Assembly (NCBI RefSeq): GCF_037975245.1
Contig: NC_092562.1
Coordinates: forward strand, 12,468,001 to 12,532,000
Direction of reading: 5' to 3'
DNA: 64,000 nucleotides
Origin: Apostichopus japonicus
Lineage: Eukaryota; Echinodermata; Holothuroidea; Aspidochirotida; Stichopodidae
The translations under genes and the position numbers were made by a program. The notes under the pieces were generated by a model. It ran no database searches. It saw nothing but the letters and a program-made list of their open reading frames with translations, and was not told the origin of the DNA. Of this stretch, positions 40,101 to 51,170 are shown piece by piece. Positions within the stretch are counted from its first letter, which is position 1. Each line of letters begins with the position of its first letter.

Positions 40101-40909
40101 AAACAGATGGGTTGATGAAAGAAAGCACCAATGATGAAAGAAAGAAAGAAGGAAACAAGGACAAAAAAAAATTGAGACAGAAAAATGAGTTCAGGAACAA
40201 AAGAAATGAAGAAAGAAACAAAGAAATACATGTAAATAAAACTATATTATGAAGAGTTCATTACATTGACACAAGTGTGTGGGCACCATTCTTGACTTAA
40301 AAATTGCACTTATCTGTATTGTAATGGTGAGGTCTAATATCATTGCGCAAGCGCAATAGCATCACGTCGTCCAATTCTACGGACGGAGAAAGTTGACGAT
40401 TTTTATGACAAAAACAGTTTTTCCCGTGGAAAATATGTATGCACGATGGTTCCAGTCAGTTTTAACGTGTTCCCAGATACACTCTGATTACTACCTTTGT
40501 ATCTGATGGTATTTTAAACTTGTTGTCTTGAGTTGTCGTGAGTTGTTGTGAAATGGGCCTGTTGACCCTAATTATTACGACCCATGAACACGTACAATCT
40601 GAAAGTTCTAAAAGGAATAGCCAAACTGTCTAGCATATGTAGGTAATTTAACACAAAATAGCGCCTAATTATGGCCTAAATAAAGTAATTGCCAGCACTG
40701 ACGATTTGGACATAGGGCCTATAGGCCATGGCCTACATTACTTAAGTATAGCTTTGCATATACGCGACTGAGTGTAAGTTAGGCCTAACGTTAGTTGTCA
40801 TACCAGGATGCCACTTTAACGCCAACTTTCGGTAAGCTTTCTTCAGTTTCGTATCATCTGCATCTCTGTCAACCTGGAGAACTTCATAATGGCATTTCAT
40901 GGAAGCCAT
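25156..40909 (-). CDS. DNAJC21: DnaJ homologue subfamily C member 21
   Basis: Fourteen minus-strand exons encode 558 aa (family about 530-580): 40909-40804, 39424-39296, 37084-36996, 36477-36352, 35818-35645, 34459-34409, 31655-31576, 30953-30835, 29776-29695, 29219-29043, 27817-27754, 26978-26767, 26114-26039, 25347-25156. The J domain is at the N-terminus ([20 protein letters not shown], with the HPD motif formed across the first junction, then [19 protein letters not shown]). A conserved block [20 protein letters not shown] and a charged helix follow. Two C2H2 zinc fingers are visible: [19 protein letters not shown]...H (about 305-330) and [19 protein letters not shown]...H near the C-terminus, with acidic and lysine-rich tracts between them. 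DNAJC21 (yeast Jjj1) acts with Hsp70 in late cytoplasmic maturation of the 60S ribosomal subunit. All exon phases match. Exon 3 ends in an amplified 82-bp array described separately. Confidence 0.95.
30478..30770 (-). mobile_element. tRNA-derived SINE
   Basis: Read on the minus strand the element opens with an A box (GTGGCCAATTGGCTAAGGCG) and a B box (GGTTCGATTCCTGCC), then a body containing TGTCCTTGGGCAAGATGCTT and CTGTAAAGCACTTGGAGACC. It ends GCGCTATATAAAAAAAATT, an A/T-rich tail. This is the structure of a full-length tRNA-head SINE. It lies in the DNAJC21 intron between exons 30953-30835 and 29776-29695. Confidence 0.8.
32254..33902. mobile_element. Nested inverted-repeat element, about 1.65 kb
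   Basis: The ends share about 40 bp in opposite orientation, including GGTGTAGGCGGTTTTACAC and TATCTAACGCAAC. A 19-bp direct repeat, AAGTATATCATAATTATCT, flanks it (32235-32253 and 33903-33921). That is unusually long for a cut-and-paste target duplication, so the boundary model is tentative. No transposase was seen. Confidence 0.55.
33440..33855. repeat. 138-bp tandem triplication
   Basis: Three near-identical units start at 33440, 33578 and 33716. Each includes AAAATATGCACCAGATTGCA, a GC-rich palindrome (AAGGGGAGGGGG...CCCCCTCCCCTT) and CACTTCCAGATCCGTCGGCA. High identity between units implies recent expansion. A diverged relative of the palindrome follows near 34175. Confidence 0.9.
34640..34935 (+). 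mobile_element. tRNA-derived SINE, second family
   Basis: Starts with tRNA-like sequence: A box GTGGCCAAGTGGATAAAGGC and a B box region containing GGTTCGTGGTTTGAT, partly duplicated through GGTTTGATCCCTGGCC. A non-tRNA body follows, ending near GCCTTTGCGGGCTTCTACC. It lies in the DNAJC21 intron between exons 35818-35645 and 34459-34409. A truncated relative is at about 49190-49350. Confidence 0.65.
36663..37066 (-). repeat. DNAJC21: 82-bp tandem array of DNAJC21 exon 3 end plus splice donor
   Basis: Five copies at exact 82-bp spacing, with the donor-bearing TTTACC at 36663, 36745, 36827, 36909 and 36991. On the minus strand each copy reads [19 protein letters not shown] followed by a GTAAAT donor. 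The rightmost copy is the 3' end of the working exon 3 (37084-36996); the other four lie in the intron. The two central copies encode [12 protein letters not shown] where the working exon has [12 protein letters not shown]. Use of the next donor along would add an in-frame TGA within 6 codons. Confidence 0.93.
37413..39127. mobile_element. hAT-like element with TAGGCTTGCACGGT ends, 1.7 kb
   Basis: Ends are TAAGCTTGCACGGT and (inverted) TAGGCTTGCACGGT. An exact 8-bp duplication GTGTTGTG flanks it (37405-37412 and 39128-39135). Just inside both ends are several copies of the palindrome AACCGGTT. Open frames inside are short, and no hAT dimerisation domain or DDE core was recognised, so it is probably non-autonomous. 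It lies in DNAJC21 intron 2. Confidence 0.85.
38340..38530. repeat. 62-bp tandem triplication with poly-C spacers
   Basis: Three copies of a unit containing TTGTTGCATCTTAGTTGTTA and ending in a C run of 7 to 13 bases. It is inside the hAT-like element at 37413-39127. Confidence 0.85.
39777..40564. mobile_element. Foldback element with arms of about 230 bp
   Basis: The sequence 39777-40008 is repeated in inverted orientation at 40338-40564. Outer ends are CAACAGGCCCATTTCAC and GTGAAATGGGCCTGTTG; inner ends are near TTGCGCAATGA. The arms are similar over almost their full length, with a loop of about 330 bp that includes a GAAA-rich tract. No clear target duplication was found. It is in DNAJC21 intron 1. 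Confidence 0.85.
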
Positions 40910-41422
40910 AATGTTCAAAGTGATTATCGAAACGATTCTATATGAATTCAGTTGCTGAAGGGCTGTATCACAGAGAGATTGTTGCCTAACTCTCTGCAAT
41001 CTCGGCAGTGTTTACATGCAACATGCGCTAGCTGAGGATTGTAATCAAGCGCTTATCATGTATGTTGAATGATGTATACAATTAGTCTGAACTATTTTGT
41101 TATCATTTCATAGTATTGATCATAATATGCTATAAGTCCGTCAAAATACTCTTGAAATTGATATACTAAGCTAAAATACACATATTGTTCAGAGAGATTA
41201 TAGGCATACAATGGAGTATATGAAGATATATATTTTTTTTGTTATGAAACACATGTGTACACCACATATGTGTAAGATAGAACAGGGAGTTTATAGCATC
41301 CAGAGTTTAGCGCGCGGACAAACACTATTGCGCAATGTCACAAAGCAACAAAAATAGCACATTTGGTGATGGAGTTTTGGTCAAACAAAAAAGTGACAAC
41401 AAAACATTTTCAATAAATTGCA
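40910..41422. promoter_or_regulatory. Divergent promoter region of DNAJC21 and YIPF1
   Basis: Only 513 bp separate the two start codons, which face away from each other, so this interval must hold both 5' untranslated regions and promoters. A shared bidirectional promoter is inferred. No motif was identified with confidence. Confidence 0.55.
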
Positions 41423-44400
41423 ATGGCGGACCGTACACCACTGACCATGGAAGAGGTAGTTGGTAATATTTGTCTGTTTTACTATATCCCATTGGGAGCA
41501 ACGTTTATAAGTTTGTAACACCTGTAAAACTTATTAGACTGTATTGAAAAAGAATTCATTCGCAAGTGAATGTTACTGTTAGTCTATGTAAGCTAGGCTA
41601 AGGCCTTCTCAGGCTAGGCCTACTGTAACTTGTATGCATAATGTAAGTTAAGCTTCTGTAGCGTAGGCCTTGCTCATGCACATATGTATCATGTGTGTAG
41701 GTTTAGCCTACACACAAGTGTTGCATAGTAGCAATTGTATTTACATTATTCTAAGCATGAGTAAGACATAGATGCAACTTTAGGAGTTGCCCGAACACGT
41801 AGGTTAATGATACATTACTGTGACTAGTTAGGCTAGGCCTTCATAAAATGATGAATGATACATCATACAGTAGGCCTAGGCCATAGTACTACATAGCTGG
41901 TGTTGTCAGAAATGCATCTGACAGTCCAGCATTTCAAATAAATTATGTTAGCAAGCCTAACTTGATATTAATACGTAATTCACACATTAAAATAAAATTT
42001 GAACATGCCGATGCTCACAGAGCACACACAGTACACAATTTAGTATTGCACACCACACTCTTTTATTTAAATCAAAAGCAGATGCACAAACAATCTGACA
42101 TTACATTCTGAATATTTTGAATAAAACTGTATCACACACTACACATAACATCGCAGCATATCCATTAAAATGTTGAATGAAGGTGGCGGGTGGAACTGGA
42201 ATCTCAGCACTGTTAGAGAGCTCTGGCATCATCTTATAACAGCATCTTCAGCAGGTCACCTGAGAACTTGTTTGTATTCTGTGGCAGGTTATGTTGTATC
42301 AGTTAATGATTGTAAATTTAAAATGTAATATTAGATCCAATTGTTTGGCATTGGAAACAGTATCAAGGTATACAAAGTTTTATGAACATTATTTTTTGAA
42401 ACCCTTTGGGAATGGGAAGTTGTTATCATTGATATATCATAGGTTCACTGTTTTTTCTATTCTTTCCATTTTCTAGGAGGAAGAGGTCTCATTAAATGAT
42501 GACTTACAATTTCAAGGTATGCTCTATGTTACATGACCTTACAGTTGATTTCAGACTGACCTAAACAATATATGTATTTTGTTTGTTTGAAATTTAAGTA
42601 TCATGATTATTTTAATAATTTATTGCAATATTACCTATCATATGACTCATCTCCATTTAGCCATGCAAATAATTTCAGAAAAATGTGTAATTGCAAGAAT
42701 GCTAATTAATGGTAATATTGTACAAGCCACTGTGTGTAAATTTAAAGTTTTGAGACCACCAGAATTTCTGAAGGATTGTCAAATTTTCAAAAATAGATGC
42801 AGAAGAATCTTTCTTAGCAAATGTTTTTAGGCTTTCAGTCATTTATATAGCCTGTTTTAAAAGGTTGTCCCTTCTATGGAACCTGAATGCAAAGAATTGA
42901 TTGACACATACTCAATAGGATTGTTTTATTGTACTATTAAACTTGGAAATGATACAAAATTTCCATAGGAGTTCAGTGTTTTTAAAAACTTTTAAAACAA
43001 AGCAAGTAATGCTTTGGACATGGAAACCTTTCAATTTGCCTACAGGAGACACAAACCCAAACATCATCATTGGTCACAGATTTAATGATAATTCATGTGT
43101 AAGGTTGAAGACTTAATCAAGTCTAAAGATTACATGAACCACACATGCTTTATTTGTTGTTTTCCTCTAGTGTTTGTAATCTATGTTTACTATAGATATA
43201 CAATGGAGATAGGTTTTGCAAACTTGTTCTGAATTCAAAATACTGAGGCCGGTTAAGAGACCTAATTATGGCAATTGCTTTCAGGGCCAAAAGTTCCTCA
43301 TGAAAGGAAAAACAAAGTGAACCTAGGAGGTTTCAAAACCATGTGGGACTACAACATCACAGATTCACAAAGAGGCAGCTCCCAGATACAAAACTTTTAA
43401 ACTAGAATATCTTTCCCCAAACTGGGCAAGATTTTCATTTTTAATTTGTTGAAGTTGTTAATGTAAGCTTAAGATGATGGTTGGGTTTGTGTCCCACTTT
43501 AAGAAACAGGAGCATGATTGCAAAATTTAGCAAATCTGATCTTCTTTGTTTATCCCATAGATTTCAGTGACACAAAATTATTGGATGATGTAGGGGACTC
43601 TGAAATGAATGCAGGAGGAGCTAGTGGCATCATGTTGGGAGATGAGGATGAAGATGACACGGAGGTAACTTAAAAAGAAGTTAAAACTGGACTATTTGGA
43701 CACACCTGGGAGGCTGTCCAGATGAGCAAAAAGTCTGGATAAATCTGGCTTTTTTACTATCTATGTTTGACCATTCATAGTGCAATACAGTGTGTTTTGT
43801 GTTAACAGTGTTACAGTCACTATACAGTACTCCAGTAATTTTATATTTTGTGTGATTGTGCCATTTTGTGGAGTTTTTGTATGGAGATGTGCATCAATAG
43901 TAGGATGTTGGGTGGGCTCAATGATACAGACGGTGTGTTGGACATGTATCTGTCATACTCCACAGCAATACAAGGTAGGCACTGCTGATATAATGATATG
44001 ATATAATGATCCCTAATGTTAGACATTGGTTCATCCTTATGAGAAAGATTTTGCAGTGTCAGTTGTAGCTTTCTTTATTGACTGAAATTGACAAATTAAT
44101 CAGTTAATGCAAAAGTAGTTATGAACTGGTGAGGTCGCACCTCTTTTTTTTTTACCTTAGTGACAAACATAAGAAGCCACACATGGAAACAAGAGAGAGG
44201 ATTTAAATAGGAGACTATATAATGACAGTTTGTTGAGAATACAGAGGTAATGAATGCTAATTAGTAGCTATGTCAGTATTGAAAGTGTAGGACAACAACC
44301 TGTGAGTGGGTGCTGCCAGAAAGGAAGGGGGACGGGTGGGGATGGGGAATTAAATCCAGTTCATCCAAACGTAAAATCTTGCGAAGTACCCACATGCAGT

Positions 44401-47400
44401 TTGATTCATTGCCAAGCATCAATAATCTATGTTAATGCATCTAGATAAATCACGTGTATGGGAAATCCAATAACTTCCACTAGAATGAGTTTGGAACTGA
44501 TGTATCACATCCATCTTGTGTTTCCATTCCTAGTTGTTGTCTGGTAAAAAGAAAACGCCACCTTTTTGGAGCTTCGAGTACTACCAACAGTTCTTTGATG
44601 TGGATACCTCTCAGGTGGGGAGACGGTTACTGGGGTCCTTTGTGCCGCAGTTTGGCCAGACATACTTGGAATCGCATCTCCGACCTTCACCAGACCTTTA
44701 TGGTTTGTATACAACTCTACATCTTTCCATTTAAATAAATTAAAAAAGGGGCCTCAGTCTATTGCTGGACAAAACAAACAGGTAGGCATGTATGCCTACC
44801 CAGCACTGTGGAATGAATATGTACAGAGTGAAGTAACTGGAGTGAAATGGTGAATAAGAAACGTTGAATCCAGAAAATGGATTTTATTTGTAGTATTAAA
44901 TAAAAATCTTTTAAGTACATGTAGTAGTACTTAGTTATAAGTAATGTTTAATGAATAAAAGGAAGTATGGTATGGGATATATGTACTGTGTATTAGAGTT
45001 CATGGTGGTATCAATTTATCCATATTGTGTGCAAAACCAAAGCTTGATATACTGGCTAAACAGTGTTTATTTGAAGGAATCTTTGGTGAGTGATGTGCAC
45101 AGAATTTCCATGGTGATGGGTGCCAGCAGGGGGGGGGGGGAGTGGGGGATTTTAAGGTAGAAAATAAGCCTTTCTGGAAGGTCATTTTGGGCCTGGAGGA
45201 GTGGTCCTAGTGTTCCCCTTTAACCCTCACAGACAATGGAGGGGTGGAAGAATGAGTTGCCCCCTCCACCCTTAAAGCACACAGCTGCCTTCATTGACAA
45301 TTGTTTGATAGACTTTCAAGTAGGAATCTGTGACTATTTATTTATTTATATATATTATTTAAGTGCATATCCATCCATGCCAGTGTCCCTTAAAAAATTT
45401 AACATAATCCTGTATTCTAAGGGATAAAATGTTTTGGAATTAAGTGGAAAAATCTAGGTCTGGTGACACCTACAGTATGTTTATTGTTTAGTTCTGTAGC
45501 ATTCATAAACAAGTTATCTTAAATTGTCATAAATTTAATTTAGACTAATTCTGACTTTTCTTGCTGATGGCAATATAGACACTGGCCATACCAACAATAG
45601 CCATAGCAAACAAGAATATGTTTTGATGTGGTTTTTTTTTGTATTTCAAATTCAATGAATGTGCTTTATGTGTTTTTCATATTTGATATTGTAATAAATA
45701 TTGCCATATGGACAGTGGTCATGTGGACATTGACCGTATTGATACTGGCTAGAGTACATGAACAATGATCATAATGTCACTGGTGATATTGTCACCCGAG
45801 GCCATAGACAACAAGTGTGTGTTTTATGTGTGTTTCATGTCTCAGCAGTGAATAAGTTTCATTTGTGTTTATCTATGTGTTTTTTATGTCAGAGAATATC
45901 ATGACCATATTGAAGCTAACCATATCAATACTTGACATATCACTGGCCACAGCAAACAATAAATGTACATACTGTGAAAGAAATTTAACTAAATATTGCT
46001 AGCTGTGTTTACAAATAGGAAAATGTAACACACTTATTTTATTTGGTAAGCAGACAATGTTATGAAGATGGGTGTTGGAATCCATCAGTTTCATAAAAAA
46101 TATGAAAATTTGAATGATATATTCTTTTGTCACAGGCTTGAGTATGCCTTTAATATGAATTCATGATGTAAGGATATTGAAGGGTTTCCCCTCCAAATTA
46201 TCATCCTCATATTTCTTAATTTTATTTGAATATACATTCTTGTTTTTTTTATTCCAGGCCCGTTCTGGGTGTGTATCACCCTCGTCTTTACTCTAGTCAT
46301 TAGCGCTGACCTTTCTCTCTACTCTCAAGAATCGTATGAAGAGGCCCATCACAACACACACTTTTCTTGGAGTAAGTTCAGTGTATAGGAGAAAGAAACC
46401 CCAATCAGTGCCTGGGAAAATCCCCAAAACACAGCATTGATATGTTTAATAGGAGTATGGCAAGCCAAATGTCTAATACTTCAGGACTTTTATAGTAAAA
46501 AAAAAATAACCTGAATTATTGACTGATAAACCTGGCAAATATCTACAAATGATCCAAGTTTTTCTAACCATAATCCATCTTTTCATCTGTAATATCCAGC
46601 TTTATTGCTGATGAACATGGGTTCTCAATTGGAAAACCAAGTTGTTAGTAAAAAGAAGTGGGATTATTTGCAAAAAAACTTGTATTAACGGCCGATAAAC
46701 CTGGATTTATCATATATATGGTCGAAAATCCAAAACTTTTCAACTGATAAAGCTGGAATTTTAAAATAATTGGAATATCGATCAAACGTCCAGGTTTTCT
46801 TGCAGATAATCCAGACTTTTCAATCCATAATCCAAATTTTTCGGGCATCTAGACCTTGGTATTCAAACAACCCAGGTTCATCAGTCAATTATCCAGTGTT
46901 TAGGACCAAAAACACCCCTTGCATATCTGATCATTGGGCATTTATGATGATTCAGTTGGAAAGTTTTCAGGCTTTCTGACCCCCCCTATTAAAGTCACAT
47001 GTCTAACTGCCCATTGAAGTATGTTTCCTCCAAATTGAACCCTCTCCTGCCCCTCCCCTACCCCCACCCCACCCCACCACCCTCTGCTCAAAGACCCAGG
47101 CATCTTTTCCCCCAAACCACCAAAATTAACATTTACAGTCCTATCTGATTTCTTCATTCATATCTATTTTTATTGCATGTCTATTCTATGTCATGTCTAT
47201 TTTTATTACATGTTTTTTTGTATTTTGTGTTTTCTCCATAGTAAACAGGGCAGCACTGATGGTCTTTCTCTATACTTGGTTAGTGCCTGTTATACTCTAT
47301 GCTCAGCTATACTGGAGGGGAGTCCCCACTGGCCAGACATTCATTGAAATGGTCTGTCTCTACGGTTACTCACTAACTCTCTTTGTTCCTGCATCTGTGA

Positions 47401-50400
47401 GTATACTTAGATCTCTCCCTATGTAACAATAAATCTCCCCCTATGTAACAAGAGATCCCTCCCTATGTAACAATCAATCTCCCCTATGTTACAAATCTCT
47501 CCCTATGTAACAATAGATCTCTCCCTATGTATCAATAAATCTCCCCTATATACAATAGATCTTTCCCTAGGTATGTAACAATAGATCTCTCCCTGTGTAA
47601 CAATAGATCTCGCCCTATGTAACAATAGATCTCTTCCTATTTAACAATAAATCTCCCCTATATACAATAGATCTCTCCCTAGGTATGTAACAATAGATCT
47701 CTCCCTGTGTAACAATAGATCTCGCCCTATGTAACAATAGATCTCTTCCTATTTAACAATAAATCTCCCCTATGTACAATAGATCTCTCCCTAGGTATGT
47801 AACAATAGATCTCTTCCTGTGTAACAATAGATCTCGCCCTATGTAACAATAGATCTCTTCCTATTTAACAATAAATCTCCCCTATATACAATAGATCTCT
47901 CCCTAGGTATGTAACAATAGATCTCTCCCTGTGTAACAATAGATCTCGCCCTATGTAACAATAGATCTCTTCCTATTTTACAATAAATTTCCTCTATGTA
48001 CAATAGATCTCTCCCTAGGTATGTAACAATAGATCTCTCCCTGTGTAACAATAGATCTCGCCCTATTTAACAATAGATCTCATTAACGGGACATTCCGAT
48101 AAACGAAGACGATTGCGGCAAAAGAGATTGTGAATGTATCTTGTAATAAAACAACAGAGTACTTACATGTTGTGCTCTCTGCCATTGAGCAAGAAAATGT
48201 TTTTTTTTATGTGAAATCATACATGCTTTCATTCATAATCAGAATAAACATTTCTTTTCGTAATTTTGATCTATACAGAAAAGTATTTGTTGGAACTCAA
48301 TCTCAAATCAGTGCTGCTACATATCTATACATACAGATCTACATGTCTACACATACATCTACATATCTACACATACATACACATACATACCCATAACTGT
48401 AGACATGTATGTGTTCATCAAATTCATTGCAAAAAGGAATTTGAGGAGTAACCTATCAACGATAATTTAATCTTATGAAGAAATGTATTAGTGCAATTAT
48501 CCCTCTGCATGTTAAATTGTTAAATTGAAAGTTTCTTTATACTTACTAACCGTGCTCTACAATATATGAAAGAAAAATCTTCTCTCGCAGTAAAAGAGAG
48601 GTGAGAGTATTTAAAATTTTTCTCCCACTTGCAACAGCTTTGTAGGAGTTTTTTTGGAAGGGTTGGGGAGTTTGTATAGTATAGTAAAATGGCAAACATT
48701 GTTAACTTCAATCAACAGCATCAACATTTTGATCTTGATATGTGGCCTGCTGAGATCGCTCCAAAACAGCACTCATGGCCACCAAAACTTAGGAAATGAG
48801 CGTGGAACTTGAGGCAATTGCAATGGTTTTCACTGAAGTGCAACCTGCTCCTGATAGCAGTTGTTTCGAGAAGGCCTGTTACATAATTAAGGTCAACGAT
48901 GTCCTTGTATTTCAAAAGCTGTTGATGTCTTCGTTTTTCTCTCCTCAGCTGCTGTGCATTATTGGTGATGATTACGTCCGAGGGATTATCGTGCTCGTAA
49001 CTTGTGGACTCGCTGGTTACGTCCTCTTGACGTCCTTGTGGAAGGGTTTAGAAAAAGACAATAACAAAATTGGGCTCATCACACTGGTATGCCTAGCCCT
49101 GTTGCACATTGCATTTGCATTTGCGTTTTTGGTAAGTGTACTCTTACTGTGTCTATAAATTACATATTGGATTTCCACCAGTGCTATGTTTGTGTTAGAC
49201 GCAATGAAACCCTGCCATCTGGGAGGTCGTAGGTTTGACCCCTAGCCTGCCAGAGTTTGGTGTGGTTTTCACCGAGACGAAATCCACGGTTTTCCTACTT
49301 GAAACAGTCTGCCGAATTTTACGAAAAACCACCAAATTAGCCGAATCTTTAAATTAGATATCCTCCAATGATCCACAATTGTCTAGTTCAGTTTTACTTT
49401 ATTAACTTTTTCTTCAACTTGCACCCCTAGGCAGTTATAAAAGCTTTCATAACCATTTACCAGCTGTGGATGAATACTTTGTGCATTATGCATGGGGGTG
49501 GGGGGGGGGTCCGGTGGTTTGCTAATTCAGGTGGCAGAGAAAGGAGGAGTTAAGACTTATTTACAGATGTTACAGTAGTTACAGATCTGTATGATTTATT
49601 TCAATCTGTTTTTGAAAAATGACTACTTTTACAGCTACTGCGAGGTCTGATGTTACTCTTGAAGTTCATTGATATGTAAACATTTGACAATTTTGGACAA
49701 ATCTCGCTGGACTACTTGTGGTGGAACCACAAATATTATATTGAAACAATCAAGTGAATTATATCATATGGGAATGCTGTTCCTAGAACCACTACTGATT
49801 ATACTTGTGATGGAGAGAGTTGCAGTGCGCTCATCTCTGTGGCTGCTGTACGTTAGCTGAAAAACGGTATCATTGGAAGTTACATAATATAAATATATGT
49901 GTGATCCATTCTCACACAGTGTCCTGGGTACTGTGACTTCTGACGACCACTCAATTAAATTTATATTCTGAAGGTTGGAGAGGATTGCTTGGAGGTTTCC
50001 TGCACCCTTTTGTCAAAACCCCAAATCCTGTTAATAGCACTTGTATGGCATAGATATTAATTTTTTCCAAATTTTGTGTTGATCTGGTGAATGTATGTTT
50101 GGCAACAGTACAGGGAGTGATTTCATCATGGCAATTGAGTTGAAAATTCTTTTTAGTATTTTTCTATAATATTTAACTAAATTTATCCATAAAAGGAAGA
50201 AGTACATTTCTGCCAAATAGTTGCATGACAGCATAAATACAGATATATGTCATAATGACATCACAGACCACCTACAGTAATGTGACATACTCCCTGGAAG
50301 TATCGAAGCTCTAAGCCATTCCAAAGTAGGTTACTTGGCAAATTATGGGCACATTACTGAGTTCACTGGTTTAAATCTAGTCAAACAAATATTTTTTTTT

Positions 50401-50692
50401 TTACAGCAACTGTTCAAAATTTCGATTCAACATTGACTAAATTTAAGAAAAAGTTTTTTTGCTACTTGAAAGTAGGGAGTTTTCACATGTTCATTGCCAT
50501 GGTTATCGACGTCTTTGAAAATCCATCGTTAAAGAGCAAATTGTGATCTTCTTGATATGTAGAGTAGTTTTGATATATCATTTTCACATTCTCTTTCAGA
50601 TGTTTTATATTAGCTTTGCTGATGTTGATACACCTGCAGCAACCAAACCTTCACCCAATGATTCAAAAGTTCCTGCTGTATTAAAACTGTGA
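41423..50692 (+). CDS. YIPF1: Yip1 domain family protein, YIPF1/YIPF2 type
   Basis: Eight exons encode 296 aa (vertebrate YIPF1 about 306): 41423-41455, 42477-42516, 43561-43664, 44534-44702, 46258-46371, 47242-47396, 48949-49131, 50600-50692. The N-terminal cytosolic part is acidic (LGDEDEDDTE) and leads into the family signature FWSFEYYQQFFDVDTSQVGR and GPFWVCITLVFTL. Five hydrophobic stretches follow, in PFWVCITLVFTLVISADLSL, NRAALMVFLYTWLVPVILYA, MVCLYGYSLTLFVPAS, the exon 7 segments GIIVLVTCGLAGYVLLTSL and LITLVCLALLHIAFAFAFL, running into the last exon. Family members are multi-span Golgi membrane proteins acting in vesicle traffic. A lone invertebrate gene would be orthologous to both YIPF1 and YIPF2; the symbol is a choice between them. 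The first coding exon is only 11 codons. Confidence 0.93.
47405..48088. repeat. Higher-order minisatellite, 112-bp unit, in YIPF1 intron 6
   Basis: Built from monomers of about 20 bp (AACAATAGATCTCTCCCTATG and variants). CTAGGTATGTAAC recurs at exactly 112-bp steps (47567, 47679, 47791, 47903, 48015), marking a higher-order repeat of about five monomers. The array begins within about 10 bp of the exon 6 splice donor (47397). Confidence 0.92.
49190..49350 (+). mobile_element. Truncated tRNA-derived SINE
   Basis: Contains a B box-like GGAGGTCGTAGGTTTGACCC and a body (TGGTTTTCACCGAGACGAAA) resembling the SINE at 34640, but the A box end is damaged. Lies in YIPF1 intron 7. Confidence 0.45.
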
Positions 50693-50789
50693 GAGAATAA
50701 GCCAATGAGAGAATGTATCCTGCTGTATTTGAAATGAAACATGGTATCAGGGCAGTTATCTTGTAGAATGATACCATGTTGAACAATAT

Positions 50790-51170
50790 ATGACAGATAT
50801 TACAACAAGTATCATTTGTAATTATGATAACAGATATCATGTGAAGTGATAATACGTTTCATGGAAAAGTAATGGTGTATCCAAAAGGTTGTTATTACAG
50901 GTATCATTGGATATGACAACAAGTATCATTTGGAATTATGATAACTGATATCATAGGAAATGATATTAAGTTTAATGGAAAAACAATGGTGTATCCAAAA
51001 AGATGTCATTAAAGGTATCATTGGATAGGATAACAAGTATCATTTAGAATTATGGTAACAGATATCATATGAAATGATATTAAGTTTCATGGAAGAGTAA
51101 TGGTGTTTCCAGAGAGAAATTTGGACAGGTATCATTGGATAATGCAAAAGTATTATTTGGAATGGTCAAG
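50790..51170. repeat. 114-bp minisatellite after YIPF1
   Basis: AAGTATCATTTG-type motifs recur at 50807, 50921, 51035 and 51148. The unit includes ATTATGATAACAGATATCAT and AATGGTGTATCCAAAA. It starts about 100 bp after the YIPF1 stop, so it is probably in the 3' untranslated region. Confidence 0.85.

Noticed and set aside
46510-46930. Loose repeats of GATAAACCTGG/AATCCA in YIPF1 intron 5
   Set aside because: Spacing is irregular and units too diverged to call an array.
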